Source: Oceanospirillum maris DSM 6286 (GTDB taxonomy: Bacteria; Pseudomonadota; Gammaproteobacteria; Pseudomonadales; Halomonadaceae). Taken from it: a stretch of 64,000 nt of DNA. This document shows, one piece after another, positions 9,614-19,611 of the stretch (position 1 is its first letter; each line of letters opens with the position of its first letter). The notes under the pieces were generated by a model. It made no database searches and was not told the DNA's origin. It saw only the letters and a program-made list of their open reading frames with translations. The position numbers and the translations under genes were made by a program. The DNA lies in contig NZ_AUGW01000003.1 of the NCBI RefSeq assembly GCF_000422865.1, positions 248,001-312,000 of the forward strand, given 5' to 3'.

Positions 9614-9746
9614 AGGATCCCTGTTAGCGTTTTTTTAGATATATTCCTATACTGGTGTAGGCTTAATTATGTTGTTGTAGGCCAATCAGCAGTATTTTTT
9701 ATTTATTCGTACGTTTTATTTAATGATGTTTTTAAGGAGGCAGATC

Positions 9747-9989
9747 ATGGATCTTTCTACCCACAATCTGAAAAACCTATTTGATCAGCTTGGACTCCCT
9801 AGCGACGATGCGTCCATTCAACAGTTTATCAAGGACAACGCCCCAACCCCCCCAGACCAGCCTATTTACGAATCCAGTTGCTTTAATGATGCTCAAGCAG
9901 CCTTTTTAGCCCAAGGGTTAGATGAAGACTCCGATTGGACAGAAGTTATTGATACGCTACACGCAGCACTAACTGAAGTTGTTAACTAG
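9747..9989 (+). CDS. DUF2789 family protein
   Basis: A small acidic protein of 80 aa beginning MDLSTHNLKNLFDQLGLPS, the typical N-terminus of DUF2789 proteins of marine gammaproteobacteria and Pseudomonas. It is predicted all-helical and cytoplasmic, of unknown function. The start at 9747 is fixed by a strong AAGGAGG eight bases upstream; an in-frame ATG at 9723 lies before that ribosome site and is rejected. Monocistronic by spacing. Confidence 0.85.
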   Translation: MDLSTHNLKNLFDQLGLPSDDASIQQFIKDNAPTPPDQPIYESSCFNDAQAAFLAQGLDEDSDWTEVIDTLHAALTEVVN

Positions 9990-10383
9990 CTACGCTGGGA
10001 TAGACTATAACTTAAGCTATCCGTTTTAAGTTACACAACCCATAAAATGATACAAAAACCCAGCCATCAACACATATTTTGTTACGCAATACGATTGCCG
10101 GCTGGGTTTTACTGGCATCGCTATTTGTCTATCATTTCATTCGCCCTGCCGTCTTGGCCCGCTAACATAAGCCCGCCTCTCTTTTTTAGTCTAAAAATCC
10201 TACCCCACTCTATATACCAACACTATTTACTCGCGTTTAAGCTTTTCCCCAGAACAGCAATCAGGTAGGCTACTTAAAAAAATAATCGATAAAAAAACAA
10301 ACAGCTAAAATGCTTATCTCAAGCAACATGAGCTCTACAGCCCTCTATCGATCACAAATTTCCAGAAAATGAGGCATCATTAA
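9990..10383. other. intergenic region with a long-loop inverted repeat
   Basis: No convincing gene. Perfect 11-bp arms AAAACCCAGCC (10055-10065) and GGCTGGGTTTT (10100-10110) enclose a 34-nt loop. This could terminate the DUF2789 transcript, with the T-run in the second arm, but the loop is unusually long. The rest is AT-rich and presumably holds the promoter of the amidotransferase gene. Confidence 0.5.
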
Positions 10384-11085
10384 ATGCGAATACATGTGTT
10401 TCAGCATGTTCCTTACGAAGGCCTAGGAAGCATTGCCCGTTGGGCAGAAAAAAAGGGTCACTCTTATTCTAGCACCCACTTCTATAAGGGTGATTCTCTG
10501 CCGTCTCACGATAGCTATGATCTTCTACTCATTCTTGGTGGCCCTATGAGTGCCAACGATGACTTTAATATTGACTGGCTAAAAGCTGAAAAGCAGTTTA
10601 TTCGTGAGGCTATTCAGCAAGAAAAAATGCTACTTGGCATCTGCCTTGGTTCTCAGCTTATTGCTCGGGTACTTGGTGCTAGCATCAGTAAAAACCAGAA
10701 TAGAGAGATCGGCTGGTTTCCGATTACAGCTACCCCGAATGCGATGGTTTTAGGCTTACCCCAGCAATTTCAAGCCTTTCACTGGCATGGCGACACCTTC
10801 ACCTTACCAAAAGGCGCTACACCTATTGGCCACAGCGAAGGCTGTGAGCAACAGGGCTTTATCTACCAAGATCGCGTGGTAGGCCTTCAGTTCCACCTTG
10901 AAACAACGCCAGATGCAGCGCGCGAGTTAATTGATGCCTGCGAGCATGAGGCCAAGGAAGGGGGCCCACATATCCAACCCGTTGAAGCGATGCTACTTGA
11001 TCTAGAGCTATTTGCAGAAGCGAACCAGCGTATGGAGCAGATTATGGGCTATATGCTAACCCAGCTTGAAGTAGCCGTAAGTTGA
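10384..11085 (+). CDS. class I glutamine amidotransferase-domain protein
   Basis: Stand-alone GATase1-fold protein of 233 aa. The nucleophile elbow GICLGSQLIA carries the catalytic Cys near residue 87, and the catalytic His and Glu lie in LQFHLETT. Upstream LILGGPMSANDD matches the GMP-synthase-like amidotransferase subgroup. Such proteins may act as gamma-glutamyl hydrolases or as glutaminase subunits, but no synthase partner is adjacent, so the substrate is unknown. The start follows AAAATGAGGCATCATTAA, with GAGG as a possible ribosome site. Confidence 0.85.
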   Translation: MRIHVFQHVPYEGLGSIARWAEKKGHSYSSTHFYKGDSLPSHDSYDLLLILGGPMSANDDFNIDWLKAEKQFIREAIQQEKMLLGICLGSQLIARVLGASISKNQNREIGWFPITATPNAMVLGLPQQFQAFHWHGDTFTLPKGATPIGHSEGCEQQGFIYQDRVVGLQFHLETTPDAARELIDACEHEAKEGGPHIQPVEAMLLDLELFAEANQRMEQIMGYMLTQLEVAVS

Positions 11086-11280
11086 GTAGCCTTTTAACTG
11101 CTATCATACTGGCCGCGACGCAATATAGGCCTAAGATCTATCAAACCAAACGGCCATGATACCTACCGGCACAGCGTTAAGGCCGTGCCGGCTGCTATTA
11201 TAGGTATTTATACTGCCACGGGTATTTCTATTGCCACGGACGTTTCCTATTACCAGAATATTAACAGGCAATAGAGAACC

Positions 11281-11850
11281 CTACAGACAAGGCCGCAGCT
11301 TAACACTGCGCGATGAAAAGCTAAGCCCCTTAGTACCTCGGTACCCTGCCATCACCGCTTCAATCAACGGCTCTTGAGCATCATCATCCGTAGCCCACTG
11401 CACAATAAAATTAGCGCCTGCCCCACCGCTTAAATCCTGCTGTTCAATCACAAAGGAAGCCGTTGCCATTGGAGCCAATGCAAACCAACCTTTAATTAAG
11501 CTGTCCACTTTTTGCCCCGTGGTATTAAAGTAATCAACCGCTTTAATAATAAGTCGTTTATCAGGATTAATATTACGAACACTAAGCGTTACAGCTAACG
11601 GTACCTGAGAGTTTTCTGATAGGTAAATATGAGAATACGCAGGCACATACACAGAGCAATCTCGACTGGCCTTAACATCTTCTGGCTGCACCGAATAAAA
11701 ATGCACGCCCTTACCGGGACTTTTACGGGCTAGCTCACTGTGGGCCGGTAAAGAAACGGCGAACAATGCTAAACCCATTAACAGTAAGCATGTCAGCACC
11801 TTAGCCTTCAAGACTAATCGTTGCGAACCCAACCTTACTCGCTCATCCAT
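11281..11850 (-). CDS. DUF3124 exported protein
   Basis: 189-residue protein with an N-terminal hydrophobic export segment (KVLTCLLLMGLALFAVSL, cleavage expected near AHSE), followed by a beta-rich domain with YVPAYSHIYLSE, LAVTLSVRNINP and IVQWATDDD. These are typical of DUF3124 proteins, which are of unknown function and presumably periplasmic. The start is supported by AAGGAGGCTGTT immediately before ATG. It is a single gene, with its 3' end facing the amidotransferase gene. Confidence 0.8.
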   Translation of the reverse strand: MDERVRLGSQRLVLKAKVLTCLLLMGLALFAVSLPAHSELARKSPGKGVHFYSVQPEDVKASRDCSVYVPAYSHIYLSENSQVPLAVTLSVRNINPDKRLIIKAVDYFNTTGQKVDSLIKGWFALAPMATASFVIEQQDLSGGAGANFIVQWATDDDAQEPLIEAVMAGYRGTKGLSFSSRSVKLRPCL

Positions 11851-12156
11851 AACAGCCTCCTTTATGCTTGTGAAAAATCGAGTATACCGACTCTAGATGA
11901 ATCTAGCACTCAAGCTACTAGCCTATCAGTCGCTTTATTTCAGGCATAAAAAAACCGGCCCCGTGGAAAAAGGCCGGTACTTCGAATAAGCACTGACGCG
12001 GCTCAAGCATCAGGAATGAAGTTTAATAGTGTGCAGGTGCCTCTAGCGTTTAACTAATAAGTCCTTAATGAAAGGGTGATTAGCAAAATACTATCTGGCT
12101 GACGTATTAACTCATGAACCGCAACATCAATACGCCTGACAATCCGAGCGAATGGA
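11851..12156. other. intergenic region downstream of fadA
   Basis: About 300 bp. Contains the terminator at 11948-11978 and the presumed promoter of the DUF3124 gene; otherwise no feature recognised. Confidence 0.5.
11948..11978 (-). terminator. terminator of fadBA
   Basis: Stem ACCGGCC/GGCCGGT with an 11-nt loop and seven U's on the minus-strand transcript, about 180 bp after the fadA stop. Confidence 0.8.
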
Positions 12157-13341
<1,185 letters not shown>

Positions 13342-13420
13342 CTAAATTTTTTATTCTGGTTCTGGCTGAGTCGCCTTAGCGAATACTCAGCCAGATATCG
13401 GTTCGGTCTATTGGCAGCAC

Positions 13421-15568
13421 TTAGAAAAATGTCTTTCCTTCAGCAGCCATAGCACGCATCTTTTCTGTTGGCTGATACAGCGGCCCAAGTTCCTGGGCGT
13501 GCTTATCGGCCATCGCACAGAAAGCATCCAAACCGATACTATCGATATAGCGCAGTGCACCACCACGGAATGGAGGAAAACCGATACCGAAGATCAAGCC
13601 CATATCCGCTTCAGAGGCCGTTTCAACAATACCATCTTCCAGGCAGCGTACCGTCTCGATGCACAGAGGAATCATCATGCGCTCGATAATCGCTTCATCG
13701 GTCAGTTCACGGGTATCCTGAATTAAAGGCTTCAGCAATTCGTAAGCCGTCTCGTCCACGACTTTCTTCGCACGGCCTTTGCGATCTTCTTCATAGGCGT
13801 AGAAGCCCAGTTTATTCTTCTGACCCAAACGCTTAGCACCGTACATAACGCTCAGCGCGGTTTCGCCTTCTCGGGACATACGATCAGGGAAGCCTGCAGC
13901 CATTACATTGTTGGCATGTTCAGCGGTATCCATACCCACGACATCCAGCAGGTATGCAGGGCCCATTGGCCAGCCAAACTTCTCCATCACCTTATCAACA
14001 CGCTGGAAATCGGCACCATGTTCGATCAGGCTCATAAAGCCGCCGAAGTATGGGAACAAAATACGGTTGACTAAGAAACCTGGGCAGTCATTGACCACAA
14101 CAGGGGTTTTGCCCATTTTCTTAGCGTAAGCAACCGTTGCCGCAATCGCTTTCTCACTGGTTTTCTCACCACGAATCACTTCTACCAAAGGCATTTTGTG
14201 CACGGGATTAAAGAAGTGCATACCGCAGAAGTTTTCTGGGCGTTTCAGATTTTCAGCCAGAGAGGTAATAGAGATCGTAGAGGTATTAGAGGTCAAAATG
14301 GTATCTTCCGACACCTGATCTTCCAGTTCTGCTAGAACCGCGCCTTTTACTTTCGGGTTCTCAACAACCGCTTCAACAACCAGATCCACGTCACCGAAGT
14401 CACCGTAGCTCAAGGTTGGACGAATGGAGTTCAAGGCATCCGCCATTTGTTCAGGGGTCATGCGCTTACGCTCAACCCGTTTGGCCAGTAGTTTTTTAGC
14501 TTCATCCAGACCCAGCTGTAATGCGGCTTCATTAATATCTTTCACCATAATCGGCGTACCCTTGTACGCCGATTGATAAGCGATACCACCACCCATAATA
14601 CCAGCACCCAACACAGCAGTTTTATGCACCGGCTGAGCATCTTTCTCATAAGCGGCTGATTTTTTCTTCAGTAGCTGATCATTCAAGAACAGACCAACAA
14701 GGCTACTAGCAACTGGCGTACGCGCCATGCGAGCAAAGCCTTTTGCTTCAGCTTTTTGGGCTTTAGCACGGCCTTCACCAGCGCCTTTTTGAATACTTTT
14801 GATCGCTTCAATCGGTGCAGGGTAATGAGGGCCAGCTTGACTTGCGATAAATCCTTTCGCCGTTTCGAAAGACATCATCGATTCGATCATATTGAGCTTC
14901 AGTGGCTCTAATTTTTCCTGACGCTTCACTTTCCAGTTTAGCTTGCCTGCATTGGCTTCTTTGATCAGGTCGATGGCCGCTGCATCCAGTTTTTCTGGCG
15001 CAACTACGGCATCTAACGCACCTTCTTTCAGAGCTGCGTCTGCATTCTTCTCTTTTGAAGCACAGATCCATTCAAAAGAGTTATCCGCACCAATAATACG
15101 AGGCAAGCGAACCGTTCCACCCCAACCAGGGATGATACCCAGTTTAACTTCTGGTAACCCAACGCGAGCCGCTGTCGAACCAACACGATAGTCCGTCGTT
15201 AAACAGATCTCAAAACCACCGCCTAAAGCGATGCCATTAATGGCGGTCACCGTCGGATAAGGCAGGTCTTCTACACGGTTAAAAATCTCGTGTACGGCCA
15301 TATTCATAGCAACCAGCTCTTCTTCTGATTGGCCGAATACTTCGTGAAACTCTGTAATATCAGCACCAACAATAAAGGAAGGTTTGGCGCTACGAATGAC
15401 AAGACCTGTAACACCCTCGGCTTTAACCAAGGCTTGGGTGGCCTGATCTAATTCTTGAATCGTCATACGATTAAACTTATTGACGGATTCACCTTGTAGA
15501 TCAAAGGTCAGTTCAGCAATGCCGCCTTCAATCTCTTTTACCGTGATGGCTTTACCTGCGTAAATCAT
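13421..15568 (-). CDS. fadB: fatty acid oxidation complex alpha subunit
   Basis: Trifunctional subunit: enoyl-CoA hydratase/isomerase at the N-terminus and 3-hydroxyacyl-CoA dehydrogenase at the C-terminus. The start is placed at ATG 15568 ([10 protein letters not shown]) because GGGGAGAG lies just upstream and Pseudomonas homologues begin MIYEGKAITV; an in-frame ATG at 15610 adds 14 residues without a ribosome site. This gives 715 aa. Hydratase glutamates are E120 (GGGFE) and E140 (GLPEVKLG), the NAD site is GAGIMGGG (321-328), and the dehydrogenase His lies in [11 protein letters not shown]. It is the first gene of fadBA. Confidence 0.96.
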   Translation of the reverse strand: MIYAGKAITVKEIEGGIAELTFDLQGESVNKFNRMTIQELDQATQALVKAEGVTGLVIRSAKPSFIVGADITEFHEVFGQSEEELVAMNMAVHEIFNRVEDLPYPTVTAINGIALGGGFEICLTTDYRVGSTAARVGLPEVKLGIIPGWGGTVRLPRIIGADNSFEWICASKEKNADAALKEGALDAVVAPEKLDAAAIDLIKEANAGKLNWKVKRQEKLEPLKLNMIESMMSFETAKGFIASQAGPHYPAPIEAIKSIQKGAGEGRAKAQKAEAKGFARMARTPVASSLVGLFLNDQLLKKKSAAYEKDAQPVHKTAVLGAGIMGGGIAYQSAYKGTPIMVKDINEAALQLGLDEAKKLLAKRVERKRMTPEQMADALNSIRPTLSYGDFGDVDLVVEAVVENPKVKGAVLAELEDQVSEDTILTSNTSTISITSLAENLKRPENFCGMHFFNPVHKMPLVEVIRGEKTSEKAIAATVAYAKKMGKTPVVVNDCPGFLVNRILFPYFGGFMSLIEHGADFQRVDKVMEKFGWPMGPAYLLDVVGMDTAEHANNVMAAGFPDRMSREGETALSVMYGAKRLGQKNKLGFYAYEEDRKGRAKKVVDETAYELLKPLIQDTRELTDEAIIERMMIPLCIETVRCLEDGIVETASEADMGLIFGIGFPPFRGGALRYIDSIGLDAFCAMADKHAQELGPLYQPTEKMRAMAAEGKTFF

Positions 15569-15669
15569 CCACTGCTCTCCCCATTGGGTCTTAGTTCTAT
15601 CATCCAGCATAGCGGCTAAATCGTTATTGTTGTGATTGCGCGCCGCCCGCCGAAGCCAATTGTTCTGTC

Positions 15670-15698
15670 GTATAAATATCTGAATGAGAATTTCTCAA
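15670..15698 (-). promoter_or_regulatory. candidate fadBA promoter
   Basis: On the minus strand TTGAGA (15693-15698), a 17-bp spacer and TTATAC (15670-15675), about 100 bp before the fadB start. A 13-bp palindrome TGAGAATTTCTCA (15685-15697) overlaps the -35 and may be an operator. Sequence match only. Confidence 0.5.
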
Positions 15699-15718
15699 TC
15701 TATGTTTCATACAGATAA

Positions 15719-15736
15719 TTCATACAACCGTTTGAA
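15719..15736. promoter_or_regulatory. candidate PsrA box upstream of fadBA
   Basis: TTCATACAACCGTTTGAA; on the minus strand it reads TTCAAAC-GGTT-GTATGAA, one mismatch from TTCAAAC-N4-GTTTGAA. PsrA, the fatty-acid-responsive TetR regulator of Pseudomonas and relatives, binds G/CAAAC-N2-4-GTTTG/C and represses fadBA there. The box lies upstream of the predicted -35, so the exact promoter geometry is uncertain. Confidence 0.5.
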
Positions 15737-15953
15737 TATGGAATTACAATGCGTCAAAAAACCAACAGTGTCAAACCCTTTATCGGTTAAAAAGATAGTT
15801 TTAGTGCGACCTAAGGGTCATCTAGTTGGCCTTAAAGCAGACTTCATGGAGCAGAGGTGCGTTTTAAACTCAAAGAATAACAAGGAAAGACAGACATAGA
15901 CCGAAGGCAGAGCTAAAAGGGTAATATCAAAAAGAGTGAATGAAATTCAAGGC
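15737..15953. other. intergenic stretch upstream of fadBA
   Basis: Together with the fadBA control region this makes about 425 bp without a gene between fadB and the tRNA. A 71-codon open frame across 15684-15899 has no ribosome site or recognised family and overlaps the promoter elements; it is not annotated as a gene. Confidence 0.4.
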
Positions 15954-15990
15954 AAAAAAAAAACCGCATTCCGAAGAATGCGGTTTTTTA
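15954..15990 (-). terminator. terminator downstream of tRNA-Asn
   Basis: Strong hairpin ACCGCATTC/GAATGCGGT flanked by A8 and T6, so it can work in both directions. It lies six bases after the tRNA 3' end on the minus strand. Confidence 0.85.
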
Positions 15991-15995
15991 TAATT

Positions 15996-16071
15996 TGGCT
16001 CCCCGAGCAGGACTCGAACCTGCGACCAATAGATTAACAGTCTACTGCTCTACCAACTGAGCTATCAGGGA
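15996..16071 (-). tRNA. tRNA-Asn (anticodon GTT)
   Basis: 76-nt cloverleaf on the minus strand starting TCCCTGATAGCTCAG and ending in an encoded CCA. The anticodon loop reads CTGTTAA, giving GTT. The acceptor stem TCCCTGA/TCGGGGA pairs with one G-U. The T-loop is GGTTCGAGTCC. It is followed immediately by a terminator. Confidence 0.96.
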
Positions 16072-16152
16072 TCTCTCTAAGAGATGGGAGGCATTATAGC
16101 GGTATCTTTATAAATTACAAGCACTTATCTTAAATTTTATTTCGGTATCTTT

Positions 16153-16689
16153 TCAGGCAATCTGAATCAAAGGTTGCTCGCCCTCAAAATCGGGTAACAG
16201 CCAAATCTGTTCAAAGGGATGCTCGGTCTCATCAAATTCCATGGCAATGTTTAATAAATCAGAGCGCGCCCAAAGCGGGCTGACATTGCGGATCACAAGC
16301 CAAACTCGCGCAGAGTCATAATGCTTCTGAGCTTTGCTATGCAGTAAACGTAGTAATGCTGCTTTTAATCGATCACAGGGATCGACCGTAACCAACTCAG
16401 CAAGATAGTGCCAAAGTACGTCCGTATTATCTCGGTCATGCACATGTTTGGCTTCCTCTGATGTTGCATAAAGATGTGCAATCTCAAGATCCAAAGGTTT
16501 GCTCTGAAAATAACAAGAGATATCGGGTTTAGAAGGTTCGTTATGCCAGATATGCCGCATCGGCTCACCAAAGTCTTGCTCATAACGACGCATAAACAAG
16601 CGTGCAGCCTCTCTCTCTAGCAATCGTTTCTCAAGATCAGAGTGACTCACCGAGTGACCGGTGGTGGTATGGCGTGGATCAGACGTCAT
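16153..16689 (-). CDS. hypothetical protein with a possible PD-(D/E)XK-like core
   Basis: 178 aa, family not recognised. The middle reads KPDISCYFQSKPLDLEIAHLY, which resembles the PD...(D/E)x(K) core of restriction-like nucleases, but the final Lys is replaced (LEIA). A following RVWLVIRN strand would fit the fold. No signal peptide or membrane segment is seen. The ATG follows GAGAGAATATT. It lies between tRNA-Asn and the D-amino-acid operon, with a terminator upstream, so it is probably monocistronic. The nuclease reading is a weak inference; no catalytic function is claimed. Confidence 0.6.
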   Translation of the reverse strand: MTSDPRHTTTGHSVSHSDLEKRLLEREAARLFMRRYEQDFGEPMRHIWHNEPSKPDISCYFQSKPLDLEIAHLYATSEEAKHVHDRDNTDVLWHYLAELVTVDPCDRLKAALLRLLHSKAQKHYDSARVWLVIRNVSPLWARSDLLNIAMEFDETEHPFEQIWLLPDFEGEQPLIQIA

Positions 16690-16714
16690 AATATTCTCTC
16701 AAGTCTGTCAGCAG

Positions 16715-16754
16715 AAAAAAACCGCCACTGCTACAGAGTAGAAGATGGCGGTTT
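16715..16754 (-). terminator. terminator of the D-glutamate/5-oxoproline operon
   Basis: Arms ACCGCCA (16721-16727) and TGGCGGT (16746-16752) followed on the minus strand by seven U's. It lies just after the transaminase gene, the last of the operon. Confidence 0.8.
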
Positions 16755-16807
16755 AAAGATGCTGGTTTGAAAATAACGATTTAATGTATACCGAGTAGGC
16801 TTAACGC

Positions 16808-17671
16808 CTAAAAATCGAACTTACGTTCTGAGTAGATTTTAAAGGCTTTTTCCCAAACATCACCAATCTCACCTGAACCCACAGGCTTACCATCCAGCTG
16901 TGTTACAGGCGCGATCTCTTTAGAAGAACTGGTCACCCAAAGCTCATCGGCGTTAAGTACCTCATCCATGGTTACAATACGCTCTTCAACCTCTATAGAG
17001 CCATCCGCTCGCAGGCTATCCAAAATAATACGACGGGTAATCCCCGGTAGAATCTGATTGTCCTGAATAGGTGTAATAACTTTACCGTCTTTTACAATAA
17101 AGGCGTTACTAGAGCTGCCCTCTGTTAACTCACCTTTAGCATTAAAGAGTAATGCTTCATCGCAACCTGCCGCATAACCTTGCTGATAGTGCATCACATT
17201 ACCAAGCAATGCGGTCGATTTGATATGACAACGCTGCCAGCGCAGATCCTCCGTACTAACCAAACTTAGAGGCTTGGCTTGGGCACGATCAACAGGCTCT
17301 GGCTCTTTAATCGGGAAAGCAAAGGCAAAAATAGTGGGTTCTACATTGTCGGGATAAGCATGGTAACGCTTAACATCAGTACCCCGAGAAACATGAACGT
17401 AAACACCAATATTTTTACCTTGGTCGCTGTTACGGGCAACCAGATCATCGAGTAGCTCAACCCATTCAGAGACACTTAATTTACACGCTATCTCAATAGC
17501 CGCCAGACCATTAATCATGCGCTCAATATGGGGCGTTAAACCGACGGATCGACCTGCATAGTAAGGAATAACTTCATAAATACCATCACCAAAGAGAAAG
17601 CCACGATCCAAAGGTGAAATTCGGGCTTCTGCCAAAGGTTGATAAACACCGTTCAGGTACGCAATGCTCAT
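16808..17671 (-). CDS. dat: D-amino-acid transaminase
   Basis: PLP-dependent fold-type IV aminotransferase, 287 aa. It exchanges amino groups between D-amino acids, typically D-alanine plus 2-oxoglutarate to D-glutamate plus pyruvate. The Schiff-base Lys is K151 in CHIKSTALLGNVM. The R-x-H pair at R102/H104 (VKRYHAYP) corresponds to the carboxylate-binding Arg98/His100 of the Bacillus D-amino-acid transaminase and argues against a branched-chain enzyme. LDRGFLFGDGIYE and a final TSSSKEIAPV are typical. AAGGAA precedes the ATG. It is last in the operon, 29 bp after the D-glutamate cyclase gene, which supports a role in D-Glu/D-Ala metabolism. Confidence 0.88.
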   Translation of the reverse strand: MSIAYLNGVYQPLAEARISPLDRGFLFGDGIYEVIPYYAGRSVGLTPHIERMINGLAAIEIACKLSVSEWVELLDDLVARNSDQGKNIGVYVHVSRGTDVKRYHAYPDNVEPTIFAFAFPIKEPEPVDRAQAKPLSLVSTEDLRWQRCHIKSTALLGNVMHYQQGYAAGCDEALLFNAKGELTEGSSSNAFIVKDGKVITPIQDNQILPGITRRIILDSLRADGSIEVEERIVTMDEVLNADELWVTSSSKEIAPVTQLDGKPVGSGEIGDVWEKAFKIYSERKFDF

Positions 17672-17700
17672 TGTTTCATTTCCTTTTATTAGGGATGTTG

Positions 17701-18537
17701 CTAATAACCTATCGCAGCACGTAGCTGGGCGATAACATGTTTACCTTCATCAGCAGGAAGGCCATCTTCGGTAAGCTCATTATTTCGGGTGACACCATCA
17801 ACGCTACCAAGCTTTGATAGGTACTGAAGAATCTCAAGGGGATTAATATCACCAAGCAGGTCTTGCTCATGCCATAAACTTAGGAAAGCGATTAAACCAT
17901 AGGCTCCCCAGTTAGACACATCGGCAATAAGCAACTCATCCACACAGGTCACTGAGGCGGTAATATCCAAATCTTTAAGCACATCGGCAATATTGCCCAT
18001 ACCGATCTCATTACCACCATCGCCAATACCAATAGTGGGGCATTTGGCATTCTTGATAAAAGTATCGAAGCAAGCCGTGCGCGCCGAGATACTTTCACCT
18101 CGCATATTGTAGTAGCCACCATCTTCTGCCTGACCGGGCCGTTCGATAGAGATAATCGCATCAGGGTTATAATGATACAGCGCCTTAAAGGCCTCTAATG
18201 TACGCTCCTGGTGCTCCCCAACACGAATCTCATGGACACGAAAGTTTTCCATTAATGCTTGAGATACCGGCGGCCCACAGACTAAAACGGGCGTTGCGCC
18301 CAATTTCTCTAGCGTTTGATAGAGTGCAATAGCGCCCACAGGGCCATCAGTTTCAAAGGTATCAACCACCGGAAACCCTGTGCCAATTAACACATGCCCT
18401 TTGCACTTATTCAGAATACGGGCTGCGCGTAGGTAATAACCGGATGCCAAAGCAGGTTGAATCGTCTTCATCCCTCTTAAGTTACGGGCAACAAGGATAT
18501 CTTCGATCTGCTTGGAAAGTTCTGCTTCATTATTCAT
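17701..18537 (-). CDS. D-glutamate cyclase, DUF4392 domain protein
   Basis: 278 aa, consisting of one DUF4392 domain, the family of the C-terminal half of mammalian D-glutamate cyclase (DGLUCY), which converts D-glutamate to 5-oxo-D-proline. Recognisable stretches are IGTGFPVVDTFETDGPVGA, VCGPP, ISIERPG, YNMRG and IGIGDGGNEIGMGN. No clear Shine-Dalgarno precedes ATG 18537; residues just after it align with the family, so an internal start (M23) is less likely. It lies between pxpC and the transaminase gene, separated from pxpC by three 16-bp repeats. The product would feed the adjacent 5-oxoprolinase if the enantiomer fits or is epimerised. Confidence 0.85.
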   Translation of the reverse strand: MNNEAELSKQIEDILVARNLRGMKTIQPALASGYYLRAARILNKCKGHVLIGTGFPVVDTFETDGPVGAIALYQTLEKLGATPVLVCGPPVSQALMENFRVHEIRVGEHQERTLEAFKALYHYNPDAIISIERPGQAEDGGYYNMRGESISARTACFDTFIKNAKCPTIGIGDGGNEIGMGNIADVLKDLDITASVTCVDELLIADVSNWGAYGLIAFLSLWHEQDLLGDINPLEILQYLSKLGSVDGVTRNNELTEDGLPADEGKHVIAQLRAAIGY

Positions 18538-18588
18538 TATGATACGCTTTTGAAATCCGTTGGCTTAAGCTCAAGGGTTAATAAGCAC

Positions 18589-18636
18589 AAGAGCTAAACA
18601 GTTAAAGGGCTAAATAGCTAAGAGGCTAAACAGCTA
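18589..18636. repeat. three tandem 16-bp repeats inside the operon
   Basis: Copies AAGAGCTAAACAGTTA, AAGGGCTAAATAGCTA and AGAGGCTAAACAGCTA run head to tail at 18589-18604, 18605-18620 and 18621-18636. The last copy supplies the TAG stop of pxpC (18634-18636). Confidence 0.85.
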
Positions 18637-19611
18637 GACCGACTCAGGTTTAATTCGCTCAAAGTGAGCATGAGCAAGACAGTGCAGATTATGAGCATCA
18701 TCAATAGTGATCTCTTCAAAAGACACCCGTGCCCCCGGCATCATCTGTGCGATACGGGCGGTATCTAACGAAATCATAGAACCAATTTTAGGATAGCCCC
18801 CTATCGTTTGCCGGTCATTCAACAGCACAATCGGCTGCCCATCTGCAGGTACTTGAATAGCCCCATGGCAGATACCTTCCGACAAAATGCCGTCAATTGA
18901 AGGCTTTATCTCAGGCCCTTCTAGGCGGTAGCCCATACGATCCGCTCGACTGGAAACTTTATATTCACTGCTAAAGAAGAGGCGTTTCTGGTAATCACTA
19001 AAGGCATCATGTTGATAGCCCGTAATGACCCGTAGCGTGATCTGATCAGAGTAATCAGGCCGGTAATTCTCAGGCAAACGTAGGGTTTGAGCAGGCTTCA
19101 CCCCATGACATTTAAGATGATCGCCTTGCTTGAGTTTTTCTCCTGACAAACCGCCAATATTCTCCCGAGTAACCGTTGACGCACTGGAAAAGCGGTGCTC
19201 AACCTGAAAGCCCCCTGCAACCGCTAAATAAGCCCTAGCCCCTTGAGTAGTAAAGCCAACCTCAAGTTGATCACCGGCCTTAATCGGATGCGCGTGCCAA
19301 CGATCACATTCCTTGCCCGCAATCTTAAAGGGCATTTCAGCCCCTGTCAGCACAACCCAAGTATCGACCTGAGCCAGCAGCACTAAGCCACCGACGCTCA
19401 CTTCTAATACGCTGGCGTTGTTATCATTGCCTAGTAAGCGATTCGCCCACTTAAACGCCTGACCATCAAGGGGCCCACCCGTTGTTAGGCCGATACGGTG
19501 ATGCCCAAAACGTCCAGCATCCTGAACTAGGGTTAATAAACCGGGCTGAACAACCTTAAAGCCCATTGTTTCTGAAAAGCTCAGTGTTTCTGATAACGGC
19601 TGTTGGCTCAC
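18634..19611 (-). CDS. pxpC: 5-oxoprolinase subunit PxpC
   Basis: Biotin-dependent carboxyltransferase-family protein (KipA/YbgK type), one of three subunits of the ATP-dependent prokaryotic 5-oxoprolinase that opens 5-oxo-L-proline to L-glutamate. 325 aa; motifs GLLTLVQDAGRFGHHRIGLTTGGPLD, ANRLLGND, SRADRMGYRLEGP and IVLLNDRQTIGGYPKIG are typical. The GTG at 19611 overlaps the pxpB stop (GTGA) and follows GGAGG at good spacing. An internal ATG (M16) is possible but less well supported. Translation is probably coupled to pxpB. Confidence 0.93.
   Translation of the reverse strand: MSQQPLSETLSFSETMGFKVVQPGLLTLVQDAGRFGHHRIGLTTGGPLDGQAFKWANRLLGNDNNASVLEVSVGGLVLLAQVDTWVVLTGAEMPFKIAGKECDRWHAHPIKAGDQLEVGFTTQGARAYLAVAGGFQVEHRFSSASTVTRENIGGLSGEKLKQGDHLKCHGVKPAQTLRLPENYRPDYSDQITLRVITGYQHDAFSDYQKRLFFSSEYKVSSRADRMGYRLEGPEIKPSIDGILSEGICHGAIQVPADGQPIVLLNDRQTIGGYPKIGSMISLDTARIAQMMPGARVSFEEITIDDAHNLHCLAHAHFERIKPESV

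Noticed and set aside
10047-10268. 73-codon ORF before the amidotransferase gene
   Set aside because: No ribosome site; it covers an inverted repeat and has atypical composition.
15684-15899. 71-codon plus-strand ORF upstream of fadB
   Set aside because: No ribosome site or family resemblance, and it overlaps the fadBA promoter elements.
16808-17671. Transaminase considered as branched-chain IlvE
   Set aside because: The R-x-H carboxylate motif and the operon context fit D-amino-acid transaminase better.
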